A stretch of 64,000 nt of DNA from Pseudoxanthomonas sp. GM95 (GCF_900109775.1 NZ_FOAX01000002.1:620001-684000); one strand, 5' to 3'; shown: positions 1-8,642, counted from the stretch's first letter. Notes: generated by a model not told the origin, from the sequence alone. Translations and numbers: made by a program.

Positions 1-2
1 CC

Positions 3-467
3 GTGGCGCTGCGGTCGGGCGAGGAAGCGCGCGATCGCCCGCTGACGCTGTCGCCGCTGCCGGGGCAGGTGGAGACCGGACGAGATCCGCAGACCAACGC
101 GGCGCTGCGCGCGGCCACCGACCGTGCCGGCTACGTGCCGTCGCCGCTGGCGTTGGACGAGCAGGGCCATCCGGATCACGCGTTATATGCGGCCATCCGC
201 GACCGTGCGCCAAGCCAGGTCGGCGATGACCATCTTCATCAGGCCACGCTCCTGGCACGCCACGAAGGCATCACCGCGGCCCGCCTGCAGCATGTGGTCG
301 TGCAGGATCAGACCTTGTGGCTGGCAGGCAACCAGCCCGGCCAGCGCACGAGTGTGGACCTGGCCCAGCCGGCGCCGCCGGCGCGCGAGACCAGCGCGCA
401 GCTGCTAGCGATGCCGGCCCAGCAGGAAACAGCGCAGCAGGAGCGCCAAGCGTCGCAGGCGCGCTAG
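3..467 (+). CDS. C-terminal part of a putative XVIPCD-type type IV secretion effector (5' end outside window)
   Basis: The reading frame is open from the window edge to TAG at 465-467, so only the last ~154 residues are visible. They fit the XVIPCD tail of Xanthomonadaceae T4SS substrates: a GHPDHALYAAIRDRA segment (about residues 55-69), a helical stretch, the strand-like segment LQHVVVQDQTLWLAGNQPG, and a final glutamine/alanine-rich tail (QQETAQQERQ). In this family the tail is bound by the coupling protein VirD4 and carries N-terminal toxin domains into rival bacteria. The toxin domain and any immunity gene would lie left of the window, so the activity is unknown. The family call rests on recalled motif resemblance, not on a search. 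Confidence 0.7.
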   Translation: MALRSGEEARDRPLTLSPLPGQVETGRDPQTNAALRAATDRAGYVPSPLALDEQGHPDHALYAAIRDRAPSQVGDDHLHQATLLARHEGITAARLQHVVVQDQTLWLAGNQPGQRTSVDLAQPAPPARETSAQLLAMPAQQETAQQERQASQAR

Positions 468-480
468 TTCACGCCGATGT

Positions 481-507
481 GGCGGCGCGTCTGCGCCGCC
501 CGCTTTT
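481..507. terminator. Hairpin between convergent effector and hemE genes
   Basis: GGCGGCGC (481-488) pairs perfectly with GCGCCGCC (493-500) across a 4-nt loop and is followed by CGCTTTT on the plus strand. It lies 13 bp after the effector stop and abuts the hemE stop, so it probably ends effector transcription. The T tract is short. Confidence 0.55.
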
Positions 508-1577
508 CATCGCGCGCTGTGGCGATGCACCGATTCGACCAGCGCGGCGACGTGCTCGGGATTCATGTCCGGTGACATGCCGTGGCCGAGGTTGAAGATG
601 TGGCCGTCGCGGCTGCCGCCGTTGCCGCAGGCGTAGCTGTCCAGCACGTTCTTGACCTGCGCATCGATCGCTTCGGGTGCGCCGTACAGCACGGCCGGGT
701 CGAGGTTGCCCTGCAGCGCGACCTTGCCGCCGGTGCGGCACGCGGCATCGGACAGCTCAACCAGCCAGTCCACGCCGACCGCGTCGGTGCCGGTGGCGGC
801 CAGCGCTTCCAGGTGTGCGGCGTTGCCCTTTCCGAACAGGATCAGCGGCGCGCGTTCCTCGCCCTGGCCGCGATCCAGCTCGGCAGCGATGCGCTGCAGG
901 TAAGGCAGCGAGAACTCGCGGTACATCGCCGGGCTCAGCACGCCGCCCCACGTATCGAACACCTGTAGCGCCTGTGCACCGGCTGCGCGCTGGGCCGAAA
1001 GGTAGGCGATCACTGCATCGGTGTTGACCTTGAGCAGCGCGTGCAGCGTGGCCGGGTCGTTGAGCGCCATCGCCTTGATGCGGGCGAAATCCTTGCTGCC
1101 ACCGCCTTCCACCATGTAGCAGGCCAGCGTCCACGGGCTGCCGGAGAAGCCGATCAGCGGCACGCTGCCGTCCAGCTCGCGGCGGATCACGCGCACCGCG
1201 TCCATCACGTAGCGCAGCTCGGTTTCCATGTCCGGCACGCCCAGCTTGGCCGCGTCGGCGGCGCTGCGCACGGTGTGGCGGAACTTGGGGCCTTCGCCTT
1301 CGACGAAGTACAGCTCCAGGCCCATCGCGTCGGGGATGGTCAGGATGTCGGAGAACAGGATGGCCGCGTCCAGCGGGAAGCGCGCCAGCGGTTGCAGCGT
1401 CACCTCGCAGGCGATCTCGGGATTCTTGGCCATGCCCAGAAAGCTGCCGGCCTTGGCGCGCGTGGCGCGGTATTCCGGCAGGTAGCGGCCGGCCTGGCGC
1501 ATCAGCCACACGGGCGTACGGTCGGTGGGCTGGCGGCGCAGGGCGCGCAGCAGGCGGTCGTTCTTGAGCGGGGTCAT
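507..1577 (-). CDS. hemE: Uroporphyrinogen III decarboxylase
   Basis: Cytosolic haem-pathway enzyme that removes four acetate carboxyls from uroporphyrinogen III to give coproporphyrinogen III, without a cofactor. The 356-residue length is normal for the family. The N-terminal signature [11 protein letters not shown] (residues 27-37) holds substrate-binding arginines, and [16 protein letters not shown] and the C-terminal [14 protein letters not shown] are typical family segments. It is the last gene of a minus-strand run aroK-aroB-WGR gene-hemE, 39 bp behind the WGR gene, so it is likely co-transcribed with shikimate genes. The ATG at 1577 directly precedes the conserved [12 protein letters not shown] start. 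Confidence 0.97.
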   Translation of the reverse strand: MTPLKNDRLLRALRRQPTDRTPVWLMRQAGRYLPEYRATRAKAGSFLGMAKNPEIACEVTLQPLARFPLDAAILFSDILTIPDAMGLELYFVEGEGPKFRHTVRSAADAAKLGVPDMETELRYVMDAVRVIRRELDGSVPLIGFSGSPWTLACYMVEGGGSKDFARIKAMALNDPATLHALLKVNTDAVIAYLSAQRAAGAQALQVFDTWGGVLSPAMYREFSLPYLQRIAAELDRGQGEERAPLILFGKGNAAHLEALAATGTDAVGVDWLVELSDAACRTGGKVALQGNLDPAVLYGAPEAIDAQVKNVLDSYACGNGGSRDGHIFNLGHGMSPDMNPEHVAALVESVHRHSAR

Positions 1578-1616
1578 GGCGAAGTCAACGAAAGGAAAAG
1601 GGAAAGCGCGCAGCCT

Positions 1617-1871
1617 TCATCGCGGGGCGTCGGCGCCGTGCACGAACATCACCTGGAAGCCGCGCTTGAGGTGGGCATCGCGCAGCTTTTCGAACGCAGC
1701 GGTTGCCTCGGGCTGGGCCAGGTACTGCTCGCGGCGCAGCTGGCCGCGGCCGCCGATCTGGCCGCTTTCGCGCAGCAGCTCCCAGCCGCCGAACAGGTCG
1801 GGCTGCAGGGTCAACTGCAGGTAACGGGCGGATTCGCCCGCGGTCGGATGCTGCTGGAGGAAAAGGCGCAT
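1617..1871 (-). CDS. Small stand-alone WGR-domain protein
   Basis: 84 residues, almost entirely one WGR domain: an opening strand followed by NAARYLQLTLQPDLF-like sequence (here ESARYLQLTLQPDLFGGWEL), then a second strand and a helix (EKLRDAHLKRGFQ). WGR domains occur in PARPs and in bacterial MolR-like proteins and are thought to bind nucleic acid. Here there is no catalytic partner in the same chain. The gene sits 51 bp after aroB and 39 bp before hemE in the same orientation, so it is probably in that operon. I can infer no specific role. The domain call is fairly secure. Confidence 0.8.
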   Translation of the reverse strand: MRLFLQQHPTAGESARYLQLTLQPDLFGGWELLRESGQIGGRGQLRREQYLAQPEATAAFEKLRDAHLKRGFQVMFVHGADAPR

Positions 1872-1922
1872 GGGCGCGAGTTTATCCCAGCCCGATGCGC
1901 CAGCCGCGTGCAGGCGTTGGGC

Positions 1923-3035
1923 TCAGGGCATTCCGGCCAGGACCGGCAGCACCTGCGCTTCATCCACGTCGGGCACCACTTCGGCCTGGCCGATGCCTCG
2001 CCACAGCACCAGGCGCAGGCGGCCGGCGATGTTCTTCTTGTCCAGACGCATGCGGCCCAGCAGCGCATCGGGCGACAAGCCGGCGGGAATCTGCGTGGGC
2101 AAGCCGTAGCCAGCCAGCAGCGCGATCAGGCGCTCGGTGTCTTCGGCCGCGCTCAGGCCCAGGCGCGCGGACAGGCGCGCCGCCAGGACCATGCCCACGG
2201 ACACCGCTTCGCCATGATTGAGATTGTCGTTGGCCACGCCGCCGTAGCCCTGTTCGGTCTCGATGGCATGGCCGAAGGTGTGGCCCAGGTTGAGCAGGGC
2301 GCGCTCGCCCTTTTCCAGCGGGTCGCGCGCCACGATCGCGGCCTTGGCCTCGCAGCTGCGCGCGATCGCCGTGGTCAATGCGTGCGCATCGCCGGCCAGC
2401 AAGGGCTGCTGCTGGGTCTCGAGCCACTCGAAGAACAGCGGGTCGCCCAGCGCGCCGTACTTGATCACCTCTGCCAGGCCAGCGCGGATTTCGCGCGGCG
2501 GCAGGGTGGTGAGCGCGGCGGTATCGGCGAACACCGCGCGCGGCGGATGGAACGCGCCGACCAGGTTCTTGCCCTGCGGGATGTCCACCGCGGTCTTGCC
2601 GCCCACCGATGAATCGACCATTGACAGCAGTGTGGTCGGCACCTGCACCACGTCCACGCCGCGCATCCAGCAGGCGGCGGCAAACCCGGCCAGGTCGCCG
2701 ACCACGCCGCCGCCCAGCGCGAACACGCAGGCATCGCGCGTGGCGCCCAGCGCGGCCAGCGCATCGATCGCGCCGCTGAAGTGTTCCAGCGTCTTGGATT
2801 CCTCGCCGGCCGGCAGCACGAAGCGCGCGAGCTTCAACCCCGGCTTTGCCTCGGTCAGCGCCTTTTCCAGCGCATCGGCGTAGAGCGGTGCCACATGCGA
2901 ATCGCTGACCAGCAGCACATGGCGGCCGCGCACGTGCGCGGCCAGCGCTGCGCCATCGCCGATCAGGCCGGCGCCGATGCGGATTTCGTAAGGGACATCG
3001 CCGCCGACGTGGACGGTCTGCATTGCCTGGCTCAT
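1923..3035 (-). CDS. aroB: 3-dehydroquinate synthase
   Basis: Second step of the shikimate pathway: converts DAHP to 3-dehydroquinate using NAD+ and a divalent metal. About 370 residues. Visible family features are the NAD-binding [14 protein letters not shown], the lysine-containing GGKTAVD and [11 protein letters not shown] segments, and metal ligands in [16 protein letters not shown] and HTFGHAIE. The start is placed at the ATG at 3033-3035 because it overlaps the aroK stop (ATGA), a common translational-coupling arrangement. An in-frame ATG at 3023 is a possible alternative. Confidence 0.96.
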   Translation of the reverse strand: MSQAMQTVHVGGDVPYEIRIGAGLIGDGAALAAHVRGRHVLLVSDSHVAPLYADALEKALTEAKPGLKLARFVLPAGEESKTLEHFSGAIDALAALGATRDACVFALGGGVVGDLAGFAAACWMRGVDVVQVPTTLLSMVDSSVGGKTAVDIPQGKNLVGAFHPPRAVFADTAALTTLPPREIRAGLAEVIKYGALGDPLFFEWLETQQQPLLAGDAHALTTAIARSCEAKAAIVARDPLEKGERALLNLGHTFGHAIETEQGYGGVANDNLNHGEAVSVGMVLAARLSARLGLSAAEDTERLIALLAGYGLPTQIPAGLSPDALLGRMRLDKKNIAGRLRLVLWRGIGQAEVVPDVDEAQVLPVLAGMP

Positions 3036-3577
3036 GCGGCGTTGGCTCCGTTGCGCTGCCATTCGCGCGCCAGCCGGCCGACCAGCGCGGCCGTGGCTTC
3101 GCCCGGGGTCAGGCGGTCGGCTTCCAGGACCAGGTCGGCCACTTCCAGGTACAGCGGTTCACGGAGACGGATCAATTCGGTCAAGACCTCACGGCGATCG
3201 CCGGTGTTGAGCAGGGGACGGTTGCGGTCGCGGGCCACGCGCTTGAGCTGGGTTTCCACGTCCACGCGCAGGTAGACGACGAAGCCGCGTTCGCGCATCA
3301 GGGCGCGGTTTTCCTCGCGCAGCACCGCGCCGCCGCCGCTGGCCACCACCTGGCCTTCGCCGGCGAGGAGGGTGGCCAGGGCGGCGCTTTCATGGGCGCG
3401 AAAACCGGTTTCGCCGACCTGCTCGAAGATGCTGGGAATGCTGGTCCCGCAGGCCTCGACCACCGCGTGGTCCACGTCGGCGAAGACCAGGCTGAAGCGC
3501 TCGGCGATGCGGCGGCCGATGGAGGTCTTGCCGGCGCCCATGGGGCCGACCATCACGAGATTGGGGGCGGGATTCAT
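3032..3577 (-). CDS. aroK: Shikimate kinase
   Basis: Cytosolic ATP-dependent kinase making shikimate 3-phosphate. The 181-residue product has a P-loop GPMGAGKTS near residue 10, an Asp-containing [10 protein letters not shown] segment and GFRAHES for shikimate binding, a [11 protein letters not shown] segment, and a lid arginine in RDRNRPLL. I chose the ATG at 3575-3577 because it sits a few residues before the first beta-strand. A longer reading frame upstream adds a 30-residue stretch unlike the family. Its TGA overlaps the aroB ATG. Confidence 0.96.
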   Translation of the reverse strand: MNPAPNLVMVGPMGAGKTSIGRRIAERFSLVFADVDHAVVEACGTSIPSIFEQVGETGFRAHESAALATLLAGEGQVVASGGGAVLREENRALMRERGFVVYLRVDVETQLKRVARDRNRPLLNTGDRREVLTELIRLREPLYLEVADLVLEADRLTPGEATAALVGRLAREWQRNGANAA

Positions 3578-3638
3578 CGCCACGAATGATAGCGGCGCAC
3601 GCCGATGCGCCGCCAAGGCAGTTGCAGTCGAAACCGTG

Positions 3639-4460
3639 TCAGCCGCCCAGCACGCGCCGCTGCGCATCCACAGCGATCACCCGGTCGGCCCGTTGCGGCA
3701 GCGTGCGCAGCGCCTGCCGGCTGACCCGCTCGTAGTGCTGGACGAAGCGCTCCAGCTGCGGCCGGCTCATGCCGCGCTGGTCGGGATGAGCGGACTTGAG
3801 CTGTTCCTCGGCCTGCCAGCGCCAGTCCACCACGTTGTCGAAACCCGGCGGCTGCAGGAACCACAGCGTGTCGCAGGTGTTCCACAGCGCCGGGTAATCG
3901 CGCGCCAGCGCGGCGTTACAGGTGCTGCGCCACAGCCCTTCTCGGTCCTCGTCGCGCTCCAGCGCGTTGATCGGCGCCACCAGCGCGGCCAGTTCCTGCG
4001 CCGGCGTGCCCAGGCACCAGCCTTCGAAGATCACCAGTTGCGCCGGCGCGTCCAGCGTGGGCCACTGCGACTCCGGCGCGCGGTCGTCGGCCAGCTTGTC
4101 GAAGCGCGGCAGCTTCACCGGGCGGCCCTCGCGCAGCGCCTGCAGCGTGTGCAGGGCCAGCGGCAGGTCGTGGGTGCCGGGCGGGCCGCGGGTTGCCAGC
4201 AGCGGGTGCAGCTCGCGCGCCAGCGTCTGCCGCTCGGCGCGGGTCAGGTAGAAATCGTCCAGCGACAGCACCGCGGTGCGCAGCCCGGCGGCTTCGGCGG
4301 TTTTGGCCAGCTGACCGGCGAAGGTGGATTTGCCGGTGCCCTGCAGCGCCGACAGGCCCCAGACCGGGATCGCCTGCGGCAGGGCGCGGATGCTGGCCAG
4401 CGCCTCGTCGACCAGCGCTTGCGGGAAGCCGTGCGGGGAATCGTGCGTGGGTGTGCCCAT
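3639..4460 (-). CDS. P-loop kinase of the D-glycerate 3-kinase type
   Basis: 273 residues from the ATG at 4458-4460. The P-loop is [18 protein letters not shown] (about residues 34-51), followed by [15 protein letters not shown], a Walker-B-like VIFEGWCLG, and [10 protein letters not shown] near the C-terminus. This pattern matches the plant/yeast/bacterial glycerate 3-kinase family (GLYK / Tda10 / uridine-kinase-like fold). In plants the enzyme phosphorylates D-glycerate; the bacterial substrate is less certain. It is 61 bp upstream of aroK in the same orientation and may be in the same transcript. It is divergent from pdxH. Confidence 0.8.
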   Translation of the reverse strand: MGTPTHDSPHGFPQALVDEALASIRALPQAIPVWGLSALQGTGKSTFAGQLAKTAEAAGLRTAVLSLDDFYLTRAERQTLARELHPLLATRGPPGTHDLPLALHTLQALREGRPVKLPRFDKLADDRAPESQWPTLDAPAQLVIFEGWCLGTPAQELAALVAPINALERDEDREGLWRSTCNAALARDYPALWNTCDTLWFLQPPGFDNVVDWRWQAEEQLKSAHPDQRGMSRPQLERFVQHYERVSRQALRTLPQRADRVIAVDAQRRVLGG

Positions 4461-4505
4461 CGGGCGACAATAGCGCACCGCCTCCGGGCCGCCCGTGCTT
4501 TCAAG

Positions 4506-5117
4506 ATGACCACCGACGTCGACCTTTACGCCGAAGCGCTGTCCACCTTCACCGACCTCTACCAGGAGGCCCGCCAGAGCAAGGACGAGCCCGAATACAA
4601 CGCGATGAGCGTGGCCACCGCGACCCTGGACGGCCATCCGTCGGTGCGCACGGTGCTGCTCAAGGCACACGACGCGCGCGGCTTCGTCTTCTACAGCCAC
4701 CTGGACAGCCAGAAGGGGCGCGAGCTGCAGGCCAACCCGCGCGCGGCGTTGCTGCTGTTGTGGCGCACCCTGCGCGAGGCCGGCATCCAGGTGCGCATCG
4801 AAGGCGCGGTGCAGCTGGTCGCCGATGAAGAGGCTGATGCGTACTTCGCCACGCGTGCGCGCGAAAGCCAGCTCGGTGCCTGGGCCTCGGCCCAGTCGCA
4901 TACGCTGGAAAGCGAGGCGGATTTCAACGATCGCCTGCGCCAGGTCGAGACCGAGTTCGAAGGTGGTGACGTGCCGCGCCCGGATGGCTGGACCGGCTTT
5001 CGCGTGGTGCCGGAAAGTTTCGAGTTCTGGTATGGCGCCAAGTTCCGCCTGCATGCGCGCTGGCGCTACGAGCGTGCGGTCGACGGCAGCTGGTCCAAGC
5101 GGATGCTGTTTCCGTGA
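4506..5117 (+). CDS. pdxH: Pyridoxamine/pyridoxine 5'-phosphate oxidase
   Basis: FMN enzyme that oxidises PNP or PMP to pyridoxal 5'-phosphate, the last step of vitamin B6 synthesis and salvage. 203 residues. Family segments are [18 protein letters not shown] (FMN binding), [56 protein letters not shown] and a final RWRYE...SWSKRMLFP, the C-terminal form seen in Xanthomonadaceae PdxH. The ATG at 4506 precedes the first helix. It is the first gene of a tight four-gene plus-strand cluster. Confidence 0.96.
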   Translation: MTTDVDLYAEALSTFTDLYQEARQSKDEPEYNAMSVATATLDGHPSVRTVLLKAHDARGFVFYSHLDSQKGRELQANPRAALLLLWRTLREAGIQVRIEGAVQLVADEEADAYFATRARESQLGAWASAQSHTLESEADFNDRLRQVETEFEGGDVPRPDGWTGFRVVPESFEFWYGAKFRLHARWRYERAVDGSWSKRMLFP

Positions 5118-5467
5118 GTGCGGCGCTGCAGCTGCTGCCGGTCTACCGCATCACCGTGTTCGTGCCGCCGGCCGACGTGGAGGCGGTCAAGGCCGCGATC
5201 GTCGCGGTCGATGACCTGGCCATCGGCCACTACCGCGAAGTGATGTGGACCTCGGCGCCGGGCATCGAGCAGTTCCGTCCCGGCCCGCAGGCCACGCCAA
5301 CCGTCGGCAGCGCCGGTGCGCTGACCGCCGACCCGACCGTGCGCCTGGAATGCAGCATCAGCCGCGATGCGGCGCGACTGCAGCGCGTGCTGCAGGCGAT
5401 CAACGCGGCCCATCCGTGGGAAGTGCCGGCGGTGTTCGTCGACGAATCGTTGTTCCCACTGCCTTGA
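5114..5467 (+). CDS. NIF3/YqfO-like small protein
   Basis: 117 residues starting with GTG at 5114, which overlaps the pdxH stop (GTGA). The sequence ([19 protein letters not shown], then IGHYREVMW, then [10 protein letters not shown]) looks like the CutA-like domain inserted in NIF3/YqfO proteins. It also resembles short stand-alone members annotated as NGG1p-interacting factor NIF3. No catalytic residues can be assigned and the function is unknown. Its stop overlaps the next start, so the two are probably translationally coupled. Confidence 0.75.
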   Translation: MSAALQLLPVYRITVFVPPADVEAVKAAIVAVDDLAIGHYREVMWTSAPGIEQFRPGPQATPTVGSAGALTADPTVRLECSISRDAARLQRVLQAINAAHPWEVPAVFVDESLFPLP

Positions 5468-5907
5468 ACGACGCCTTCTCGATCCGCGCCGCCAGCGCCG
5501 GCGACCTGCGCGCGTGGGTGCAGCTGCGCCGCGCGCTGTGGCCCGATGAAACCGATGCCGTGGGCAACGTGGCCGAGGCGCTGCAGCGTTCGGACGCGGG
5601 CAACTTCATCGCCTTCGCCGACGGCGCGGCGGTGGGTTTCGCCGAAGCCACGCTGCGCCAGGACTACGTCAACGGCACCGATTCCTCGCCGGTGGGGTTC
5701 CTGGAAGGCTGGTATGTGAGCGAGGCCTGGCGCGGGCGTGGCATCGGCCGCGCGTTGCTGGCCGCGGTGCGCGACTGGACCCGCGCGCAGGGCTGCACCG
5801 AGTTGGCTTCGGACGCGACGCTGGACAACCTGGACGCGCAGCGCGTGCATGCCGCATGCGGGTTCGAGGAAACCGAGCGGGTCGTGTACTTCCGCATGGC
5901 GCTCTGA
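5464..5907 (+). CDS. Aminoglycoside 6'-N-acetyltransferase-like GNAT protein (AAC(6')-I family)
   Basis: 147 residues. The start is TTG at 5464, overlapping the previous stop as TTGA; no in-frame ATG lies near the domain start. The GNAT acetyl-CoA loop is AWRGRGIGRALLAAV. The segments LRRALWPDE, GFAEATLRQDYVNG, SSPVGFLEGWYV, ASDATLDN and CGFEETERVVYFRMAL resemble chromosomal AAC(6')-Iz-type enzymes of Stenotrophomonas. Those transfer acetyl from acetyl-CoA to the 6'-amino group of aminoglycosides such as tobramycin and amikacin. The family call is confident; actual resistance activity is inference. It lies inside the pdxH cluster rather than on a mobile element. Confidence 0.85.
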   Translation: MNDAFSIRAASAGDLRAWVQLRRALWPDETDAVGNVAEALQRSDAGNFIAFADGAAVGFAEATLRQDYVNGTDSSPVGFLEGWYVSEAWRGRGIGRALLAAVRDWTRAQGCTELASDATLDNLDAQRVHAACGFEETERVVYFRMAL

Positions 5908-5911
5908 GGCG

Positions 5912-6706
5912 ATGAGCCCGCGGCGCATCGTCTGCCTGACGGAAGAACCTTGCGAGACGCTCTACGCGCTGGGCCAGCAGGACCGCATCGTCGGCATCAG
6001 CGGCTTCACCGTGCGTCCGCCGCAGGCGCGCCGCGAGAAACCCAAAGTTGCCGCGTTCACCAGCGCGAAGATCGACCAGATCCTGGCGCTCAAGCCGGAC
6101 CTGGCGATCGGCTTCTCCGACATCCAAGCCGACATCGCCGCCGCGCTGGTCAAGGCCGGCGTGGAAGTGTGGATCGCCAACCATCGCAGCGTTGCCGGCA
6201 TCCTCGAGTACGTGCGGCGTCTGGGCGCGCTGGTCGGTTGCGCGGCGCAGGCCGAGGCGTATGCCGATGCACTCGAACGCAGCCTCGACGCCGTGCGCAG
6301 CGCAGCAGCACGATTGCCGCACCGGCCGAAGGTCTACTTCGAAGAGTGGGACACGCCGATCATCACCGGCATCCAGTGGGTGGCCGAGCTGATTGGCATT
6401 GCTGGTGGCGATGACATCTTCCCCGAGCTGTCGTGCGAGCCGCTGGCCAAGGGCCGCATCCTGGCCGATGGCGCACCGGTGATCGCGCGAGCGCCGGATA
6501 TCATCCTGGGTTCGTGGTGCGGCAAGCGCTTCCGCCCCGAACAGGTCGCGGCGCGACCGGGTTGGGACGCGATCCCGGCGGTGCGCGATGGCGAGCTGCA
6601 CGAGATCAAATCGCCGCTGATCCTGCAGCCGGGTCCCGCCGCGTTGACCGATGGCCTGCAGGCCATCGCTGCGATCATCCAGGGCTGGAGTGCGCGCCAG
6701 CGCTGA
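5912..6706 (+). CDS. Cobalamin/Fe(III)-siderophore-type ABC substrate-binding protein without signal peptide
   Basis: 264 residues, 4 bp after the acetyltransferase gene. The BtuF/FepB fold is readable: RIVCLTEEPCETLYALGQQD, KIDQILALKPDLAIGF, EVWIANHR, KVYFEEWDTPIITG, GGDDIF and a final binding-lobe helix. Classical members are periplasmic and feed BtuCD or siderophore permeases. This one begins directly at the first strand, with no hydrophobic leader within or just upstream of the ATG at 5912, and no permease or ATPase gene is nearby. It may be cytosolic or use an unusual start. Ligand unknown. Confidence 0.8.
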   Translation: MSPRRIVCLTEEPCETLYALGQQDRIVGISGFTVRPPQARREKPKVAAFTSAKIDQILALKPDLAIGFSDIQADIAAALVKAGVEVWIANHRSVAGILEYVRRLGALVGCAAQAEAYADALERSLDAVRSAAARLPHRPKVYFEEWDTPIITGIQWVAELIGIAGGDDIFPELSCEPLAKGRILADGAPVIARAPDIILGSWCGKRFRPEQVAARPGWDAIPAVRDGELHEIKSPLILQPGPAALTDGLQAIAAIIQGWSARQR

Positions 6707-6713
6707 AGGCGTT

Positions 6714-8093
6714 TCATGCGCTGGCGGTGCGCCGCGCCAGCCACGCCGCCACCGACGCACACAGCAGCGAGATCGCAAACGGCGCCGCGTAGGCCAACAG
6801 CGCCGCCCGCGTCAGCAGCAGCGCGAACAGCGAGCCGCCGACCGCCAGCGCCGTGGCCACCGCGACCGCTTCGCACAGCTGCAGGGCGGCGCTGTTGCGG
6901 CCCTGTTCGGCCGGCGGCGACAGCGAGAGCGTCAGCAGCGACAGGCTGGCGTAGAGCAGGCCCATGCCCAGCCCGGTGCAGGCCCAGCCGATCACCGGCA
7001 CAGCCACGGGCATCGCCGGCCACATCACCGTGGCGGTCGCCGCCACGCCCAGCCCCAGCAAGGCGCAACCGCGACGCACGATGGCCTGCCGGTCTGCGCC
7101 GGCCGGCCGATGGCCTTGGTACCAGGAGCCGAAGAACCAGCCCAGCGCGCCCACGCTCAGCGCCGCGCCGGCCCAACTGGGCGACAGGCCGTGTTCGCGC
7201 GAGAGCACCAGCGGCAGGAACGCTTCGCTGCCGAAGAACGCAGCCGCGGCCATGCCGCGCAGACCGATCACGCTGGGCAAGCCACGCACACCGCGCAGCG
7301 TGCCGCGCGGCAGCAGGCGCCAGGTGCTGGCCAGCAGCAACGCCAGTGCCGGCAGCACGGTCAGCGCCGCGCCGGGGCCTTGCTGGTGCGCGCCCAGGTA
7401 CAGCGCGCATACACCCACCGCTGCGCCGATCGCCCAATGCGCGGACTGGCCCGGCTTGTTCGGTGCCGGCGGCAGAGTCAGCGAGGCCAGTGCAGGTCGC
7501 AGCAACCACGCCGCCGGCGCCGCCAAGACGGGCACGGCCAGGAACACCCAGCGCCAACCCAGGTGTTCGACCACCAGGCCGCTCAAGGCCGGGCCGACCA
7601 GCGACGGCACCACCCAGCCGGCCGAGAACGCGGCGAAGATGCGCGGTCGCAAAGCCTCCGGATACTGCCGTCCGACCAGCACGTACAGCGCCACCGACAG
7701 CGCGCCGGCGCCCAGGCCCTGGACCAGGCGGCCCACAATCAGCATCGGCATCGTCTTGGCCAGTCCAGCCAGCAACAGGCCGGCAACGAAGCAGGCCAGG
7801 CCTCTCCACAGCGCGCCAGCCGGGCCGCGGCGGTCGCTCCAGCGCCCGGCCACCGTCATGCCGACCACACTGGTGGCCAGGGTGCCGCCGAAGGCCAGCG
7901 CATACAGCGACAAGCCATCGAGCGCGGCGGCCACCGTCGGCATCGCGGCCGCCACGGCCAGCGCTTCGAACGCGGTCAGCGACACCAGCGCGACCATGCC
8001 GATGGTGGTGGCGCGATAGCGCGGGCCAAGGATCGACTCAGGCGCAGCGGACGCATCGTCGCGGGGTAGGGCGTTGGTGTTCGAGGTGTTCAT
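6714..8093 (-). CDS. MFS drug-efflux-type transporter
   Basis: 459 residues from the ATG at 8091-8093. The sequence has many transmembrane helices, the MFS motif-A-like loop GRWSDRRGPAGALWRG after helix 2, and GRLVQGLGAGALSVALYV in helix 4, as in proton-coupled multidrug exporters. It is the only gene in its transcription unit and lies divergent from soxR. A SoxR box with promoter elements facing this gene lies at 8158-8188, so it is probably induced by redox-cycling compounds. The substrate is not predictable. Confidence 0.88.
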   Translation of the reverse strand: MNTSNTNALPRDDASAAPESILGPRYRATTIGMVALVSLTAFEALAVAAAMPTVAAALDGLSLYALAFGGTLATSVVGMTVAGRWSDRRGPAGALWRGLACFVAGLLLAGLAKTMPMLIVGRLVQGLGAGALSVALYVLVGRQYPEALRPRIFAAFSAGWVVPSLVGPALSGLVVEHLGWRWVFLAVPVLAAPAAWLLRPALASLTLPPAPNKPGQSAHWAIGAAVGVCALYLGAHQQGPGAALTVLPALALLLASTWRLLPRGTLRGVRGLPSVIGLRGMAAAAFFGSEAFLPLVLSREHGLSPSWAGAALSVGALGWFFGSWYQGHRPAGADRQAIVRRGCALLGLGVAATATVMWPAMPVAVPVIGWACTGLGMGLLYASLSLLTLSLSPPAEQGRNSAALQLCEAVAVATALAVGGSLFALLLTRAALLAYAAPFAISLLCASVAAWLARRTASA

Positions 8094-8157
8094 GCGGGAC
8101 CACATTGAAAAGAGTTACCGGTCGATTCGCGGCTTGCGCGGCATCGGCGGGGACGGC

Positions 8158-8188
8158 AGCATGCGACCTCAAGCGGGGTTGAGGTCAA
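8158..8188 (-). promoter_or_regulatory. SoxR box within a MerR-type promoter for the MFS gene
   Basis: GACCTCAA (8165-8172) and TTGAGGTC (8179-8186) form a perfect 8-bp inverted repeat around GCGGGG. The core CCTCAAGCGGGGTTGAGG closely matches the classical SoxR box. Read on the minus strand it lies between TTGACC (8183-8188) and CATGCT (8158-8163) with a 19-bp spacer, the long spacer typical of SoxR/MerR-activated promoters. The right half also carries the GAGG used as the soxR ribosome site (8181-8184), so SoxR binding could also limit its own expression. Confidence 0.82.
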
Positions 8189-8191
8189 GCG

Positions 8192-8626
8192 ATGCAGGAA
8201 CTGGCGGTCGGCGACGTGGCAAAGCGCAGCGGCATGGCGGTCTCGGCGCTGCATTTCTATGAGAAGAAAGGCTTGATCCAGAGCCTGCGCACCGCCGGCA
8301 ACCAGCGCCGCTACGGGCGCGACGTGCTGCGAAGGCTGGCCGTGATCCGCGTGGCCCAGCGCGTGGGCGTGCCGCTGGAAGCGGTGCGCCGGGCCTTCGA
8401 CGTGTTGCCCGAATCGCGCACCCCGACCAAGGCCGAATGGGCGCGCATGTCGGCCGCCTGGAAGCACGAACTGGACCAGCGCATCCTGGCCTTGCACCAG
8501 CTGCGCGACCAGCTCACCGACTGCATCGGCTGCGGCTGCCTGTCGCTGCGCCGCTGCCGGTTGAGCAATCCGGACGACACGCTGGGCGAGCAGGGCGATG
8601 GGCCGCAGCGGTGGAGTGCGGGATGA
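8192..8626 (+). CDS. soxR: Redox-sensing MerR-family regulator SoxR
   Basis: 144-residue cytosolic regulator. The N-terminal MerR helix-turn-helix is VGDVAKRSGMAVSALHFYE, followed by RRYGRDVLRRLAVIRVAQ and a dimerising helix. The [2Fe-2S] motif CIGCGCLSLRRC (Cx2CxCx5C; C111, C114, C116, C122) is intact. Oxidation of this cluster activates target promoters. GAGG at 8181-8184 gives a 7-nt spacing to the ATG. No soxS follows, as is usual outside enterics, so SoxR probably acts directly on efflux or oxidoreductase genes such as the divergent MFS gene. Confidence 0.95.
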   Translation: MQELAVGDVAKRSGMAVSALHFYEKKGLIQSLRTAGNQRRYGRDVLRRLAVIRVAQRVGVPLEAVRRAFDVLPESRTPTKAEWARMSAAWKHELDQRILALHQLRDQLTDCIGCGCLSLRRCRLSNPDDTLGEQGDGPQRWSAG

Positions 8627-8642
8627 GGTCTGCTTTGCTTTT

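Noticed and set aside
1041-2612. A 523-codon open frame on the plus strand opposite hemE, the WGR gene and aroB
   Set aside because: It runs antisense to three well-supported genes, has the Gln/His/Ala-rich composition of a high-GC shadow frame, and shows no domain.
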